DNA of 64,000 nt from Synaphobranchus kaupii (lineage: Eukaryota; Chordata; Actinopteri; Anguilliformes; Synaphobranchidae). The notes below the pieces were generated by a model. That model made no database searches. It was not told the origin of the DNA and saw only the letters and a program-made list of their open reading frames with translations. Positions 12,518 to 42,300 of the stretch are shown one piece after another. Within the stretch, counting starts at the first letter, position 1, and every line of letters starts with the position of its first letter. The DNA lies in contig CM056376.1 of assembly GCA_029718625.1 (NCBI GenBank), positions 116,264,263 to 116,328,262 on the forward strand, given 5' to 3'. The translations under genes were made by a program, and so were the position numbers.

Positions 12518-14149
12518 TAGATTTAGCAAGTTTTAATTACTTATAGACTTGAATGCGTGAGTAACCTGGCTTTTTAAAATCTTTTACATTGAAAAACATT
12601 TTTGTGCAGATTATAAGCTAACGTGTGCATTACGCCAATTAGTTTTTGGACTCAGTGGAGTTATTTTTCTTGTTTTATTGTGATAAACAACTCAGTAGTT
12701 TGTAATCTACAGAGCCATTTGTCAAAATATAGTTTTTTTACATAACTATTCAAAAACCAATTTAAACATGTCAAAAAATGCATTTTCGCCTGTTTTTACA
12801 GATATAATACCACATATAATGAAAATTATAAATGCATCAAAAAATATTCTCTACATTACTATTTATGAAGCTGTATGTGAGATTTTGTGGCAGTGCTTAT
12901 AAATTTCAAATTTGAGATAAACTGTCCACCATATGTTGTTTTGAGAAAATGACTGTTAAAGATAATTTTGTGTTTTGTGTAGATGGCGGTGGTGGTAAAT
13001 AATCATATAAAATAACTATGACTATAACTATTATTTTGTACATTAAACTAGGGCAGTAATAGAAGTACAATATCAAAATATCTCAAAATTGACATGGAAC
13101 TCCAAAACCTCAAATTCACCTGTGGTATGTGGCCTTAAAAAAATGTGGCCATGAAAACATTTGTTTATTGGTAAGAATCTCTTATTTCCAGTCATTGCAT
13201 TGATATATAGCATGGTATCAGATAAGGTGTCTGTGTGTTGAATGAAGTGCCCTTGAATGCCAGAGCGCTGTTCATTCAGAAATAACACAAAACAAACCTT
13301 TTTGCTGTGACTGATAAGCTATTTTTGGTTGCCAAAAGAGGCCCTTGTGACACTCTAATGCTATTGTGTGGAGAACCACAACCGATCACACCCAATTCCA
13401 CCCCATGCCTATGCATTGTGTAGAGCCTTTTAAGAACTGGGACAAGACAGATGGCAGGTCCAGTATATCCCGACCGTCAATCTACTGCACTCTCACTAGC
13501 CTGTCGGATTTTTAAAAATAGGTAAATCAGACTATTTGGATTAACTTTTTTCAAAGCGGTCTGGTTCTAACTAAATAAATGATAAACAGTTTTATTATTT
13601 TATTAAATCAGGTCACATTTCGCAAGTGCGCGTGCGCAAGAATATGCAACATTAATACAGATCGTGGTGCTTCAATCAGGTTTCAAATCCCCAGACGGAC
13701 TACAATCTGACTACTTTTCAATCGCTCTCCGCAAAATCTTGTCGTATCATGCACAATCTCTGTGTCGTATTGCGGCTTTCTGGTTCCTCTTCCTTGTGGT
13801 GATAATTTTTATTTATTAAATTTATGATTTCAGTAACAACAACTTCTGGGAAATAATAAACTATTGGGGACACGGGTCCAATATCTGACAATATTTAACG
13901 TTTTTTCAAGATATAATTTAACCACAACGATTCCAAAATTTACCAATCCTACTGTACAGTCCCCTCTCCTAACCAATCACATTACGACGTCCGAGAAAGG
14001 TACAAAACTGGCATTGGGATTGTCCCATTTGAGTCATTCATTAATTTCCATACTAGCATAGTTTTGTGCAGAAATTACTTATTTAAAGTAGTCGCCTCTT
14101 ATTTTACACTAATTTTATTAATTTAGATTGGATCTCAGCGAACTATTTG

Positions 14150-14343
14150 CAATAAAGACGTGGACGTTCGGTCCTCCCCCTATGTGACGAATTGGTACTG
14201 TCCAAACGCCATCTCCTCCTTGGCGCGTTGTATTAAAATTGTTTCTCCGCACAGGTTATTAGGTCGCTGCCAGTCGATTTTCCCACCAGAATTCTTCCGG
14301 GTGCTGTACTTTTAGGCTTAATCACAACACTTTACAGAAAACA
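14150..14343 (+). promoter_or_regulatory. slbp: slbp promoter and 5' UTR region
   Basis: This GC-richer stretch directly precedes the slbp ATG. It contains an inverted CCAAT box (ATTGG, 14191-14195) and a TTGGCGCG motif (14220-14227), one base short of an E2F consensus. No TATA box is evident. A perfect E2F-type TTTGGCGC lies further in, at 15056-15063 in intron 1. Transcription start and factor binding are inferred, not shown. Confidence 0.45.
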
Positions 14344-30949
<16,606 letters not shown>

Positions 30950-31430
30950 TGACACTCATCTGTGGGGTGGGCTGATGAAGCCCCTGGGCTGCTGGAGTTT
31001 GGTGGGAAAGTGTGACCAGCAGCAAAAAGCAAAAGCTGGCCATTGAAAGGACATTCTTTTCCACAGCTAGACAGGAAACCAGACGCGCTAGATTAGCGTC
31101 TGCTTTCGTAAGATTTTTTTTTCTGACGAGGTGTTGCTTGTCTGACCTTTCATTGGACACTTAACAAATTTGTTTCATGCCCTATTAGTTCTGTGTATAC
31201 TTCACAAAAGTTTGTTTGGGTTGCGTGTACATTTTCTTTTATGTAAGTTTTTTAAAATGGTAACTTTTTACTTTTCATAAATGTGTTATAAAAAAAGTGT
31301 TCTGTGTGAATATTCCTTGTTTTTTGTTTTGCCCCTGGGGGCATGTTGTGATTATGACAGGCATTTTTTCTGAACTCTGTTTAAAGAAAAAGAAAATAAA
31401 GTGTTTTAGAAAAAATAAAGCCAAAATAAA
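30950..31430 (+). terminator. slbp: slbp 3' UTR and poly(A) signals
   Basis: AATAAA occurs at 31395-31400, 31414-31419 and 31425-31430, about 450 bases after the stop codon. The UTR is T-rich and free of transposons. Confidence 0.8.
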
Positions 31431-31855
31431 TGGCGTTATTTGTATGACGTTGTTTTCAAATTACAAAATGCAATGCGACAAGTTAAGATGAAAATTGGGG
31501 GCAGCGTGCCAGTGTTTTCTGCAAACCACATCATCAGAATTGTATTCTTGAATGCTTTCCGGGGTGGGCAAATTAAATGAAATCCGTTTACATACAGGCT
31601 GTGATGAAATGAGAGTAGATGCCCAGTTACTCTGTCTATATCATTCACATTGCTGCTAGGCACTACACCTGTATAGCAGAGGCGGAGTTTGACGTTTTAG
31701 CAAGGAGGGGCTATCGTGGCCCAGGGGGGTGGGGGGTTGATTGCAATTTGGACTACCCCCAGCCCACCATTAAACATCGCCCATGATGGGGAGTAAATTG
31801 TTTGGGGGGGGGGGGTTTCCTCAAATTATTTTTATTTACATTTCAAGTTATTTGT

Positions 31856-32070
31856 GAACTGGGCTGCTGCGTAGCTCACTTGGTAAAAGCGCCACTTGCG
31901 TCGTACGATCAAATCCGACCAGCTGTGCAAGGGTGGCGCACAATTTGCTCCCAAGGGACATGGGGGAGGGATTGGGTTGGCACAGGGTAGCAGTGTTCAT
32001 TGCTTGAGCTGCCTCTGTTGGCCGCCTGGGTGCCTGTGGTTTGCTCTGCATATGATTAGGGGTGCGTCCC
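31856..32070 (+). repeat. tRNA-derived SINE
   Basis: The head has pol III promoter elements: an A box TAGCTCACTTGG (31872-31883) and a B box-like GATCAAATCC (31906-31915). The spacing and fold resemble a tRNA gene, but the acceptor stem is not closed, so this is a SINE head and not a functional tRNA. Confidence 0.7.
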
Positions 32071-32476
32071 AATATTCTTCACTCCCCACCTCCCTTCCTC
32101 CACTCCCCCGCTACCACTCCTCTCCTATCCGGATATACAGTCAAGCCGGAAAGTCTGCACACCCCTTTCACCTTCTCCACGTTTTATTACGTTAGACATA
32201 TTCTACAATAGATTGAGTTCATTTTTTGTCTCAAAATTCTACACAAAATAGCCCATGATGACTAAGTGAAAACAGGTTTTTAGACATTTGTGCTAATTTA
32301 TTAAAAATCAAAATGTAAAATATATGTACAAAAGTTGGTATGACACCCAAAAGTGAGCTGAGGTGCATTTTGTTTCCACTGATACTGCTTGAGATGTTTC
32401 TACAACTTAATTGGAGTCCACCTGTGATAAATTCAGTTGATTGGACATGATTGGGGATTGCCAACACCTGCCTATA

Positions 32477-33375
32477 CAGATCCTTTCCAAAAAATTAGAA
32501 TATCATGGAAAAGTTGTTTTTTTTCCATAATTCCATTCAAAAAGTGAAACTTTCATAGATTCATTACACACAAAGTGAAATATTTCTAGCTTTCATTTGT
32601 TTCATTTTTCATAATTTTGGCTTACATCTCCAGAAAACCCCCAAAACAGTATTTCAAGAAATTAGAATAGTGTGTTGAAAATCAGCATTTACTTCAGTTA
32701 TTTCAGAGAATGAATGTTTTAGACTGTGTTTCCACACTGTACGTGGTTGTTTTTGAAGCACTGACTCCAGCCTCAGTCCACTCCCTCTGCATCTCCGCCA
32801 AATTTTGGAATCGTCTTTGCTTGACAATCCGCTGAAGCCTACGGTCATCTCTTTTGCTTGTGCACCTTCTCCTGCCACATTTTTCCCTTCCCTTACTTTC
32901 TATTAATATGCTTGGACACTGCACTCTGAACAGCCAGCCTCCTTAGCGATGACCTTTTGTGGCTTACCCATCTTCTGGAGGGTGTCAATGATGGTCTTCT
33001 GGCCAATTGTCAAGTCTGCAGTCTTCCCCATACTGAACCAAACAGATACCTGTCCAATTTAACGACACACCTGTAGAAAAACTTTGTAGGTGTTTTGAGT
33101 AAATTAGATGATTAGAGTGACAGTCTAAAACATTCATTCTCTGAAATAACTGAAGTAAATGCTGATTTTCGACACTATTCTAATTTCTTGAAATACTGTT
33201 TTGGGGGTTTTCTGGAGCTGTAAGCCAAAATTATGAAAAATTAAACCAATAAAGGCTAGAAATATTTAACTTTGTGTGTAATGAATCTATAATCTATGAA
33301 AGTTTCACTTTTTGAATGGAATTATGGAGAAAAAAAAACTTTTCCATGATATTCTAATTTTTTGGAAAGGATCTG
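32477..33375 (-). mobile_element. Nested deletion derivative of a Tc1-like element
   Basis: Inserted at TA (32475-32476, 33376-33377) within the outer element. Ends are CAGATCCTTTCCAAAAAATT and its complement. The inverted repeats run about 220 bp. Inside, on the minus strand, lies the N-terminal part of a transposase (33030 down to about 32740), then a deletion. The same family in opposite orientation is at 60462-61365, with a different deletion junction. Confidence 0.9.
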
Positions 33376-33390
33376 TATAAGGTCCCACAG

Positions 33391-34405
33391 TTGACAGTGC
33401 ATGTCAAAGCAAACTCCAAGCCATGGGGGCAAAGGAATTATCTGCAGACCTCAGAAACAGGATTGTGTCAAGGCATAGATCTGGAGAAGGGTACGGAAAA
33501 ATCTGCAGCTTTACAGGTCCCAAAGAGCACAGTGGCCACCATCATTCGTAAATGGAAGAAGTTTGGAACCACCAAGAATCTTCCTAGACCTGGCCGCCCG
33601 GCCAAACTGAGCAATCGGGGAAGACGAGCCTTGGCCAGGGAGGTGAGCAGGAACCCGAGGGTCACTCTGACAGAGCTCCAGCGTATCCTTGTGGAGATGG
33701 GAGAACCTTTCAGAAGATCAACCATCCAGGTAGCACTCCACCAATCAGGTCTTTATGGTAGAGTGGCCAGACGGAAGCCCCTCCTTAGTAAAAGGCACCT
33801 AGAGGACTCTCAAACCATGAGAATCAAGATTCTCTGGTCTGATGAAACCAAAATTGAACTTTTTGGCCTGAATACCAAGCGTCACGTCTGGAGGAAACCA
33901 GGCACCGCTCATCACCTGGCTAATACCATCCCTACAGTGAAGCATGGCGGTGGCAGCATCATGATGTTGGGATGTTTTTCAGCAGCGGGAACGGGGCGAC
34001 TAGTCCTGATAGAGGGAAAGATGAATGCAGCTAAGTACACCGAGATCCTTGAAGAAAACCTGCTCCAGAGCGCTCTGGACCTGACTGGGGCGAAGGTTTG
34101 CCTTCCAACATGACAACGACCCGAAGCACACAGCCAAGAGAACAAAGGAGTGGCTTCGGAGAAAGTCTGTGCATGTCCTTGAGTGGCCCAGCCAGAGCCC
34201 AGACCTGAATTCAATTGAACATCTGTGGAAAGAGCTGAAAATGGCTGTGTACCGACGCTCCCCATCCAACCTGACGGAGCTTGCAAGGATATGCCAAGAG
34301 GAATGGGCAAAAATGTCCAGAAACAAGTGTGCCAAGCTTGTTGCTTCTTTCCCAAGACGCCTTGAAGCTGTAATCGCTGCCAAAGGTGCAGCAACCAAGT
34401 ATTAG
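33391..34405 (+). pseudogene. Broken Tc1-like transposase (outer element)
   Basis: Transposase of the outer element. Readable parts include the helix-turn-helix (VPKSTVATIIRKWKKFGTT), the GRPAKLS hook region, LWSDETKIELFG with the first catalytic Asp, VKHGGGSIMMLGCFSAAGTG, then after a frameshift near 34100 [12 protein letters not shown] with the second Asp and [14 protein letters not shown] with the Glu, ending [10 protein letters not shown] block after KPLLSKRH appears to be missing compared with relatives. The N-terminus is altered, and the nested element lies directly upstream. Confidence 0.88.
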
Positions 34406-34857
34406 GCTAAGGGTGTGTACAGATATGTAACCCCTAAATAACCTATTTTTGTCAGTAAAATAAAATTGCATATTTTCTAAAAACCTGTTTTCACTTCGTC
34501 ATTATTGGCTATTGTGTGTAGATGTTTGAGGCAAAAAATGAACTCAATCTATTGTAGTATAAGTCTGTAACGTAATAAAATGCGGAGAAGGTGAAAGGGG
34601 TATGCAGACTTTCTGGCTTGACTGTATGCTAAACTGCCTGAACGTTTTGAGTACACGTATTTGCATGTACAGTATACAATGTACCTGACATTGCGGTTTG
34701 TGTCGAGACAATATGTAACCATCAATACATAATTAAAATGTTATCAGCAACATTAGATTAAAACACAAAGATCCGTTTCCGGGGCACGGAGTAGAGGAGG
34801 TGGTAGTGGAGGAAGGGAGGGTGCATTTTTCGACTATTGGGACACACCCTTGGTCTC

Positions 34858-34914
34858 CTCCGCCCCCCGCTCTGCACATGCGTCTCCTCCGCCCCCCTGC
34901 TCTGCACATGCGTG
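34858..34914. repeat. 28-bp tandem duplication
   Basis: CTCCGCCCCC followed by GCTCTGCACATGCGT occurs twice head to tail, differing by one base. Confidence 0.8.
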
Positions 34915-35729
34915 GCTTGTTACGGTGTGAAAAGAAAAGCAACTGCCTGGCAACACGTGTTTCGGAGAACAGCAAGTTGTCTTCACTCTCCAGAGGCAGC
35001 AGCAGGGGCGTAAATTAGCATGCTTGTACATAATTTGCAAATTGGACAAAAAAATATTAATCTCAACTTAAATTTTATTAGTGATAAGTGCTAGTTACGA
35101 ATAACTTGTGAAGCCTCTCCTTAAAGCCATATGCTGAGGTGTATTTGCACACTTGCAAATAATGTGTACGTACGCCTACCTCGCTATACTTGGTCTGACC
35201 CAACCAACCACTGGAAAATCATCAATAATGTATTTAAACCTTGGAGAAGTATATTTAAGCCTCATTTACAATACTGCTAAGTTACAGAGACTGAACATAA
35301 GAAGACAATCAAAGAACCAATAAATTAACCACTCTCCCAACCCCCTATTGCTATCACTAGTCAATAGTCTGGTGCTGCCCCTGTCAGTCAACCATTTTCA
35401 CAAGCTGCATCATATATTGATTATTTAACATTTCACTAACATTGCTGGTAGGCATATAAATTTCTTGTTTATGGGTATATTATCCACTAGAATGGCAATC
35501 AAAATATTTTTCACTTATCTCCAGCAAAGCCATAACATTCTTTGCTGATAGACACATTTTCTTTATCACAATTGCCTCATTCACACCACAGAACTGTACA
35601 AGGCATACAGTTATGTGATTCACATCAACATCCCCTTGCTGGGGAGCCATGCATAGAATGACTGAGGGATGATGTCAGTTTAGTGGCTTAGATAAGAAAT
35701 ATTGAAAATTCAACCAGTATCCAAAAATA

Positions 35730-36722
35730 CAGTGCAGCCAGTCTAAAAGTATTTGGACAGTGACACATTTTTTTGTTTGGGCTCTACTCCAGCTCATTGG
35801 ATTTTAAATGGAACAATAACTATGAGGTTAAAAGTGCAGACTTTCAGCTTTAATTTGAGGGTGTTCACATCCATACCGGGTGAACCGCGTAGCAATTGTA
35901 GCCATTTTTATACATAGGGCCCCCCCTCCCATATTTTAGGGGACCAAAAGTAATTGGACAAATTAACAAACTTAAAGCCATCATGTTTAAAATTTGGTTG
36001 CAAATCATTTGCAATCAATGACTGCCTGAAGTCTGCAACCCATAGACATCACCAAATGCTAGGCATCTTCCTTGGTGATGCCCTGTCATGCTTTGGGGGC
36101 TTTTTGCCCTCGGTCTGGTCTTCAGCAAGTGAAACGCATGCTCAATTGGATTGAGGTTGTGTAATTGACTTGGCCAGTTAACATTTTTGCCCCTAAAAAA
36201 ACTCCTTGGTTGCTTTGGCTGTATGTTTGGGAATGGATCATTGTCCTGCTGCATGGTGAAGCGCCATCCAATGAGTTTTGATGTGATCTGAGCAGACGAG
36301 ATGTTTCTGTATACACTCTGTTGCAGTCAGCAATGACATCCTCAATGAACACAAGTGAACCAGTGCCAGTGGCAGCCATACATGCCCAAGCCATAACACC
36401 ACCTCCACCATGTTTATCAGATGAGGTGGTATGCTTTTTTCTCCACACTTAACTGTTTCCATCGCTATGGTACAGGTTGATCTTTATCTCATCTGTCCAT
36501 AACACTTTGCTCCAGAACTCTACAGTACTTTTTTTCCAACTGTAACGTGGACGTTGGGTCTCATGTTCAGAGACTCCAAATGCAAATGCCACACCTAGAA
36601 TCAACTAGACAAACTCTGCATTTGTAAACTCTTGTGCATAAAGTAACGATGAAACGAAACACACCTGCCCAAGAAACAGCTGAGCAGCCAATCGGCCAAT
36701 TACTTTTGATCCCCTAAAATGT
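35730..36722 (-). mobile_element. Degraded Tc1-like element, reverse orientation
   Basis: Left end CAGTGCAGCCAGTCTAAAAG follows TA. A sub-terminal repeat (TTTTAGGGGACCAAAAGTAA near 35934) is complementary to sequence near 36700-36718. Transposase traces lie on the minus strand. The extreme right end seems lost. Confidence 0.75.
36015..36462 (-). pseudogene. Tc1-like transposase remnant
   Basis: On the minus strand: KHGGGGVMAWACMAATGTGS and VFIED, then in another frame MQQDNDPFPNI (second catalytic Asp region) and WPSQLHNLNPIEHAFHLLK (catalytic Glu region). Frames are broken in at least two places. Confidence 0.8.
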
Positions 36723-37017
36723 GAGAAGAATGAATCCGAAGACAATTGAAAACCGCAATACGCAGCTAAACACGTTATTCTGGTAGGCTACTTTGCGCTG
36801 GATAGCTACACTGCAATCCAAACTACACAAGTTCTCCCGTTGAAAAATAAAGCAGAATAGCATCTCGTTGTCTATCGCGGTTGCCCCACACGACGCTGAA
36901 TACGGAAACAGACCGCGTGGGTAAACAATCCGGCAGTCAGTTGGGTCTGGTTTATTTCACGACTTTGAATCACTGTCGCTGTGTAATACGTATGTATTTA
37001 GCGCTAACTAACATTGA

Positions 37018-38100
37018 GGTTAAGATAAGCACACCGTCGTTTGAGTTGCAGTTGAGACGTAATTGGGTTTACCTAACGTTATCTTACCTAACGTAACGTT
37101 AATAGATAGTTATGGAAGTAACGTTAGCTAGCTAACATTAATCACCTGATGTATGATAACGTTAGCTAGCTAGCAACCACATGTAACGTAAGGATAGCTA
37201 GATAACGTTCTAGCGTTAACGTAGCTAGGGTAACGTTAGCTAGCTGGATTATCTAGTCCCCAACAATATATTAAATCAGCGTGTCTCAGAGAGCACTTAT
37301 GTAATGATGAAATTTATTTCACGTTGCTAGTAACACACTCAGCTTAGTTTAGCTAATGCCCGCCCGTGACTGTAGTGCTCTGCTAATCAGGGCACATCAT
37401 CATCCCTCGCTACTGCTCCGTAAATGCCGCAGGATTACAGCTCAGCTTTAGTTTAGGATAGCTAATAATAAACAGCTACCTTGTTAGCCTAGATACTGGC
37501 GACCGCACGGATGTAGCTAACGTTACGTTACCCTGGGACTATGGCGACACAGTAAGTAATTTAGCTAAGTTAGCTAACGTTAATTGACAATACAACATTA
37601 CATACAAAGGGAAAGCACTAAAGTTAGCTAAAAACCTTAATCGTTCTGTAATTTAGCTAGCTACCTAGCTAAACATTGAGGTGCTGGTGATACAGATGAT
37701 TAGTATCCGATATTGTAGATGAAGGATGCATAACAAAGCGTATGTTTACTTCTGGCTGTGCGCTGAAGCGACCTCTTGGGGGTGCCTGCGAAAATTATTG
37801 GAAGTGGATAGTTAACGTTATTGGATTTATTCTGCAAATCGCACGTTATAACCGTCTATAACGTTAGCCACGTCGTGATCTGACAGGTACGTAAATTAAC
37901 TTTACGGGGTCTAAACTTGTGGGACTGGAGTAGCCTCCGGATGGCATGGTGGGGGTGTGTTGTTACACTGACTGGTCCTGGTAGTACCGATGGCATTTTG
38001 GTACAGGCTGCTGGTCAGTTACCACTCGTTTATATCTTTCGTAAGGTCATAGTTATCCTGTAACGACGGGCTGTAACTTAGCTAACGTTACCTGTTAATT
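37018..38100. repeat. AACGTTA / GCTAGCTA motif cluster upstream of ccdc142
   Basis: TAACGTTAGCTAGCTA-type strings are packed through this kilobase (37074, 37093, 37119, 37157, 37203-37240, 37517, 37577, 37813, 37859, 38084 and others). The arrangement mirrors the cluster at the start of slbp. It surrounds the probable first exon and so likely marks the ccdc142 promoter. Confidence 0.7.
37541..37551 (+). other. ccdc142: Possible first exon of ccdc142 (5' UTR)
   Basis: ATGGCGACACA is followed by a strong donor (GTAAGT at 37552). Splicing to the acceptor before 39261 would put a stop in this short frame, so it would be a non-coding first exon with an upstream ORF. Its true 5' end is unknown. 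Another strong acceptor (TTCTTCTCAG) at 38933-38942 could define an alternative UTR exon. Confidence 0.4.
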
Positions 38101-39320
38101 CTGCCTTTCTTCTTTGCAAGCGTTTTTAAAATCGATTGATTGAAACTCAAGTAATGTTAATACAAACAATGACTATAATATCCGCTTTAACACCTATGCC
38201 TATTTTCGCATTTCGCAGAAATAATAGTTATGGAAATTAAGCTGCACTGTTAAAGGTTATAAAATATTATTAGTTAATTGAGTCATTGTGTACAATCCCT
38301 AAATGTCGTATTCTCATCTTAGTTTGATTCTATTATTTAAATATATATTTTATATTTAAATATTATTTAAATTAAATTAATATATTTCTCATGAAAGTGT
38401 TTTAAAACACATTATCTACTAATACAGTATTGAATGTAGTTGGAAACATGTTATATAAATGTTCAGTTATATAAATACAATTGAAATTGAATTTAAGTAA
38501 GTTTTAGTAAATATTTGTAGCACACAATTACAAAGATGTCATATTTTGTACGTATTTGGAAATTCTCTCATAGTCTCAACCTTGATGCATCAGACGTTTC
38601 CTGCATCCAAAATGGTTCGACAAAATACATTTTTGTCGAAGATTCTGGATTCCCGGTCCGAGCCTGAAAACCTAGTACTGTAAGACCATTCTGTCTGAGT
38701 GCCATGGAGGTAGATGTATGAATAAGCTCCTGCTTACTTGAAGGAAATAATGAATAAAAAAAAAATAAAAAACTCATTGAAACTGTTGTGTTTTGCTTTG
38801 TATAACTTTGAAACTGCGTTTACAGTGATGCTATTCCTCCAGAGACTGTATTTATGAGCAAATACATTTTAATTATTCACAATTATAAACATAGGCTGCC
38901 AGTTTTTTGTTTTTATATTGTGCTAGTTCTCTTTTCTTCTCAGCAAAGTGGTGCAAGCTCTTCAGTCCCAGGATGAGAGGGTGTTTTAGATGCAGCTGGC
39001 CTGCCGCTTGAAAAGATAATCAAGGAATGTATATAAGTACAACCTCTGGAGGCACACCACAGCACAAGTTGTTTTGGAGTTAAATGAAGTGTAATTATTT
39101 TGCTTTAAACAATGAACTTATGACTGCCCCATACCAGCCATTGTAAAGTTGTTGTCAGAAACTAAGTGCAAACTTTTGTAATTTGCTATACGTAGCATTG
39201 TCTTTTAATCTAAAATAAGACTTGAAATTGTCTAGCCTGGATTTTCTAATTAGTTAACAGGAATGAGGGGCTCGGCGTGAACCGGTGCTAAACGCGAAAC
39301 ACCTGAGGCCGGTTCCAACC

Positions 39321-42300
39321 ATGGCCCAGGTGACCCAGAGTTCCAGTGGGTCTTTGACCCCACCAAGTGCCCTGGGAAGCCAGAAGGATGTCTCCTTCCT
39401 GGACACAGAAGGGTGTTCTGACTGCCCAGAAGGTAAGCAGACATTCTTGGAAACACAGTGAACCTTAAACACTGTGGTCTGACACTCGGCCACAAATTAT
39501 GGGATATATGTCACCCTGCAAACCAAACATCCAATCCAAGATGAGGCATAGTTCCATAGATGTAAGTACTTGAAAGTGGAAAGAAAAACAGTCACGGTCA
39601 ATTAAAATATATTTATTTATACCATATTAATAAATATTGACAATTTGACCGTGAATTTGAATTGAATGAATAAAATTAAATGATATATATTTTAAATTGT
39701 GCAAAGGAGTGCTGTGTTTTCTTTCACTATCAAGCCCTGCAAAATATGACTTAAATAAGATCTTATTTAACAGTTTATGCAGGGTAATATTATGGCAGTT
39801 ATTATGTGTAGATATACTTTCCATTGCTTAGAAAGAAACGACAAAAAAAACAAAAAACGCTCAACACGGGGGAAAAAATGTCTGTGGTTCTATGCACTGA
39901 AAGCAGCATCTGACAGGAATATGTGGGAATAGAGGATTGATATATTTGATCATATATCCAGTTAATTTATATGTATGTTTCTTTCCATTGGGATTTTTCA
40001 TGTTTGCAAATTTCAGTTTCTGTGAGGGTAAAGAAGATACATTTGCGTTTACTAAGCTGCAGCTGAAGAAGAAGCGACTGTACAAGGTTACAATTTTGCA
40101 TGTGGAGGACAGCAAACATGGCAATACAATGTCCTGCATGTCTGTTTATCTCCTGTTTTTGATAACTGTCAGCTTAAAGTAACACCTATGAGGTTAGTGT
40201 TCATCCGCATAAAAAGGCATTCATCTGAGTTTCTCTTTTTACCTCTGGGTCCCCTAGTTGTCTGCAGTGTTAAAGCAAACAATTTCGATCATAAATTCAG
40301 TCTCTTGCAACAAATGTTCAGCATTATTTTGTGGTCAGATTTTGGTTCACAGTTAAAATAACTCACGTCAGGCTATCATACGTTATCACTAATTCACTGG
40401 CCTCACCTGTCAGGCACATAACAGTATAGTACTATGAACCGAACCAGGTTAATGTTCTCATTTCAGATAAGTGCATGACTTGTGGGGACGTGCTTTGCAA
40501 ATAAAAGTTATTTTCACTGATGAATCATGATCTCGCATATGTGTGGCTGCAACTGGAGGTGGCCATTTAAGCTAGCTCAACCGCTGACATATAGCATGAT
40601 GGTAGCTCCTATAACAAGTCTGTGGTCAAGATTTGCTGATTAAGACTGATTCACAAGATAGCAAAGGAATTAACTGATTTGAACAAATCATAATGTTTAG
40701 CCATGGACAGCAAGACCAGTTTACTGGTCCATTATGGAGTCAGTGATTTACAGCCTATGCTTGATCCACCCACAGTGGAATAGATGAACGTGTGCTCTAG
40801 ACACTACTCCTTTCTTGTTTATCCCTGCAGCCAGGATGGAGGTGTGGCCAGTGAACGATTTGGCTGAATCGCATGCATCCAAGGAAGACCAGGTCAGTGT
40901 CCCTGCCCCGCCCCCATACATTCCAATCATTTTCAGTGAGGGAACTCATCACATGTCATGGGACTCCTACACCGATGCAATGTATGAGAAAGGCCAACGG
41001 AGATTACATTTTATGCACAGACTGAGACAGTGTGGGGTGGATAAAGGTTTAATGGTGCTTTTCTACCAATCTTTTGTGGAGAGAGCTTTAACTTTTTGTT
41101 TTATTGCCTGGTATGCGTCATTATCCGTGAGCAATAAAAGCAAGCTCCACAAAATCAGCGATATTTCCAGCAAGATAGCCGAGGTACAACGTAACGGTAT
41201 GGCATCGATGTACGAGACCCGAGTGACCAATGACGCAACGCACCCACTTCATAACCAGTACCGCCTAATGCCATCAGGACGACAGTACAGGGTACCGATG
41301 TTAAGAACCAACCGGGCTCGTAGATAAATTGTCCTGTCAAGCATTGCACTTTTGAACAAAAAACTGTGACATCTTATGAGTCCTGTGTGTAAATGTTGGC
41401 TGCCATGTACCAGTCCTATCTGGTGTTTAGGCTATAGCTACTAGGTGTGCTATGTAGTTTATTTGTCCTGTTTGTCGTGTTGTTTATGTGTTCTCTGATG
41501 GCTGTATGACGCAAGAAGCAATTTCCTAAAAAAGGGGACTAATAAAGGAATCTATCCATCTATGTAAATGAAAAATAGAAATAAACGTGTATTATAGAAC
41601 ATGTCTTCAAGCTAAATTTCATTCAGGATTTCGGAACATAGGACACGCTGCAGAATAAATACCATTACTGTGTTTTCAGAAATGACAAATTCAAGAGGTA
41701 CTGAATGGATGAAGATGAAAAAATGTAACCCAAATTTTGCCTTGGTTGATCTTGATTTATTTTTATTGGGGTATATCCAAACTCCCACAAGTGACTGATT
41801 CTAGGCTCAAGACAACAGAATCTAAAGATTGCTGGGAATGCCTTAAGTAATTCCACCTCTGCATTTCTGCTTCTCGCCCAGACTTCTGCATGTATCTGCT
41901 ATTCTGATGTTTCTCTTTATTATACTTTTTATGTCAGAAAAGAACAAGTCCTTGGCCTGAAGCGGTGTATGAGGACAGATCTGATGGTAAGGGTTCCTCC
42001 CCTCTGGCATCTTTTTTTAAACAAGATTTATACAGTATTATTTTTATTCTTCATTTGAGTGGGGTCTGACCTTGGAAATGTAGTCTGCTATGAGCTGTGC
42101 TCTGAGCTGAGTTTGACCTATTCTTGTGCCTAGCTAGTTTGAATGAGCATATTCTCTTCTGCTGGTAAGATGGAAAAACACCGGCCAAGTTACATTAAAT
42201 AATATAGTAAACATTGGGTAGCATTTCTTTGGAATAGAGCTTGTTTAATTTGTGCGAGCTAAGATAGCCAATATTGTTTGTTGTAACTTGGCCTCATTTT

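Larger units (their letters stand above)
10752..14149. other. Intergenic region before slbp
   Basis: No coding exon is supported here. It contains possible poly(A) signals for the upstream gene (ATTAAA at 10822), a direct duplication at 12131-12345, and an unclassified dispersed repeat at 12321-12517 with a second copy at 42137-42327. The remainder is AT-rich with only short chance frames. Confidence 0.5.
32138..34624 (+). mobile_element. Tc1-like transposon with a second one inserted
   Basis: Ends are CAGTCAAGCCGGAAAGTCTG and its near complement at 34605-34624, both next to TA. The inverted repeats extend about 190 bp (TTATTACGTTAGACATATT against its counterpart near 34560). Without the 899-bp inner element it would be about 1.6 kb, the usual size. 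The transposase gene is broken. Confidence 0.9.
31431..37540. other. Region between slbp and ccdc142
   Basis: No coding exon of a host gene was found. It holds a C/G-rich stretch (31690-31815), a SINE, the nested Tc1-like pair, a short tandem duplication and a degraded reverse Tc1-like element. 34975-35725 shows nothing I recognise. Confidence 0.6.

Noticed and set aside
31856..31930. Possible tRNA gene
   Set aside because: A and B boxes are present but the stems do not pair as a tRNA and the sequence continues into a SINE body.
38943..38988. Short frame after a strong acceptor that would join ATGGCGACACA
   Set aside because: It ends after 18 codons with a stop and has no link to the ccdc142 frame. 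At most it is an alternative UTR exon.
40893..41327. Continuation of ccdc142 exon 2 into a long open frame
   Set aside because: The downstream part is LINE reverse-transcriptase sequence. A good donor at 40893 and the phase of exon 3 show that splicing ends the exon at 40892.
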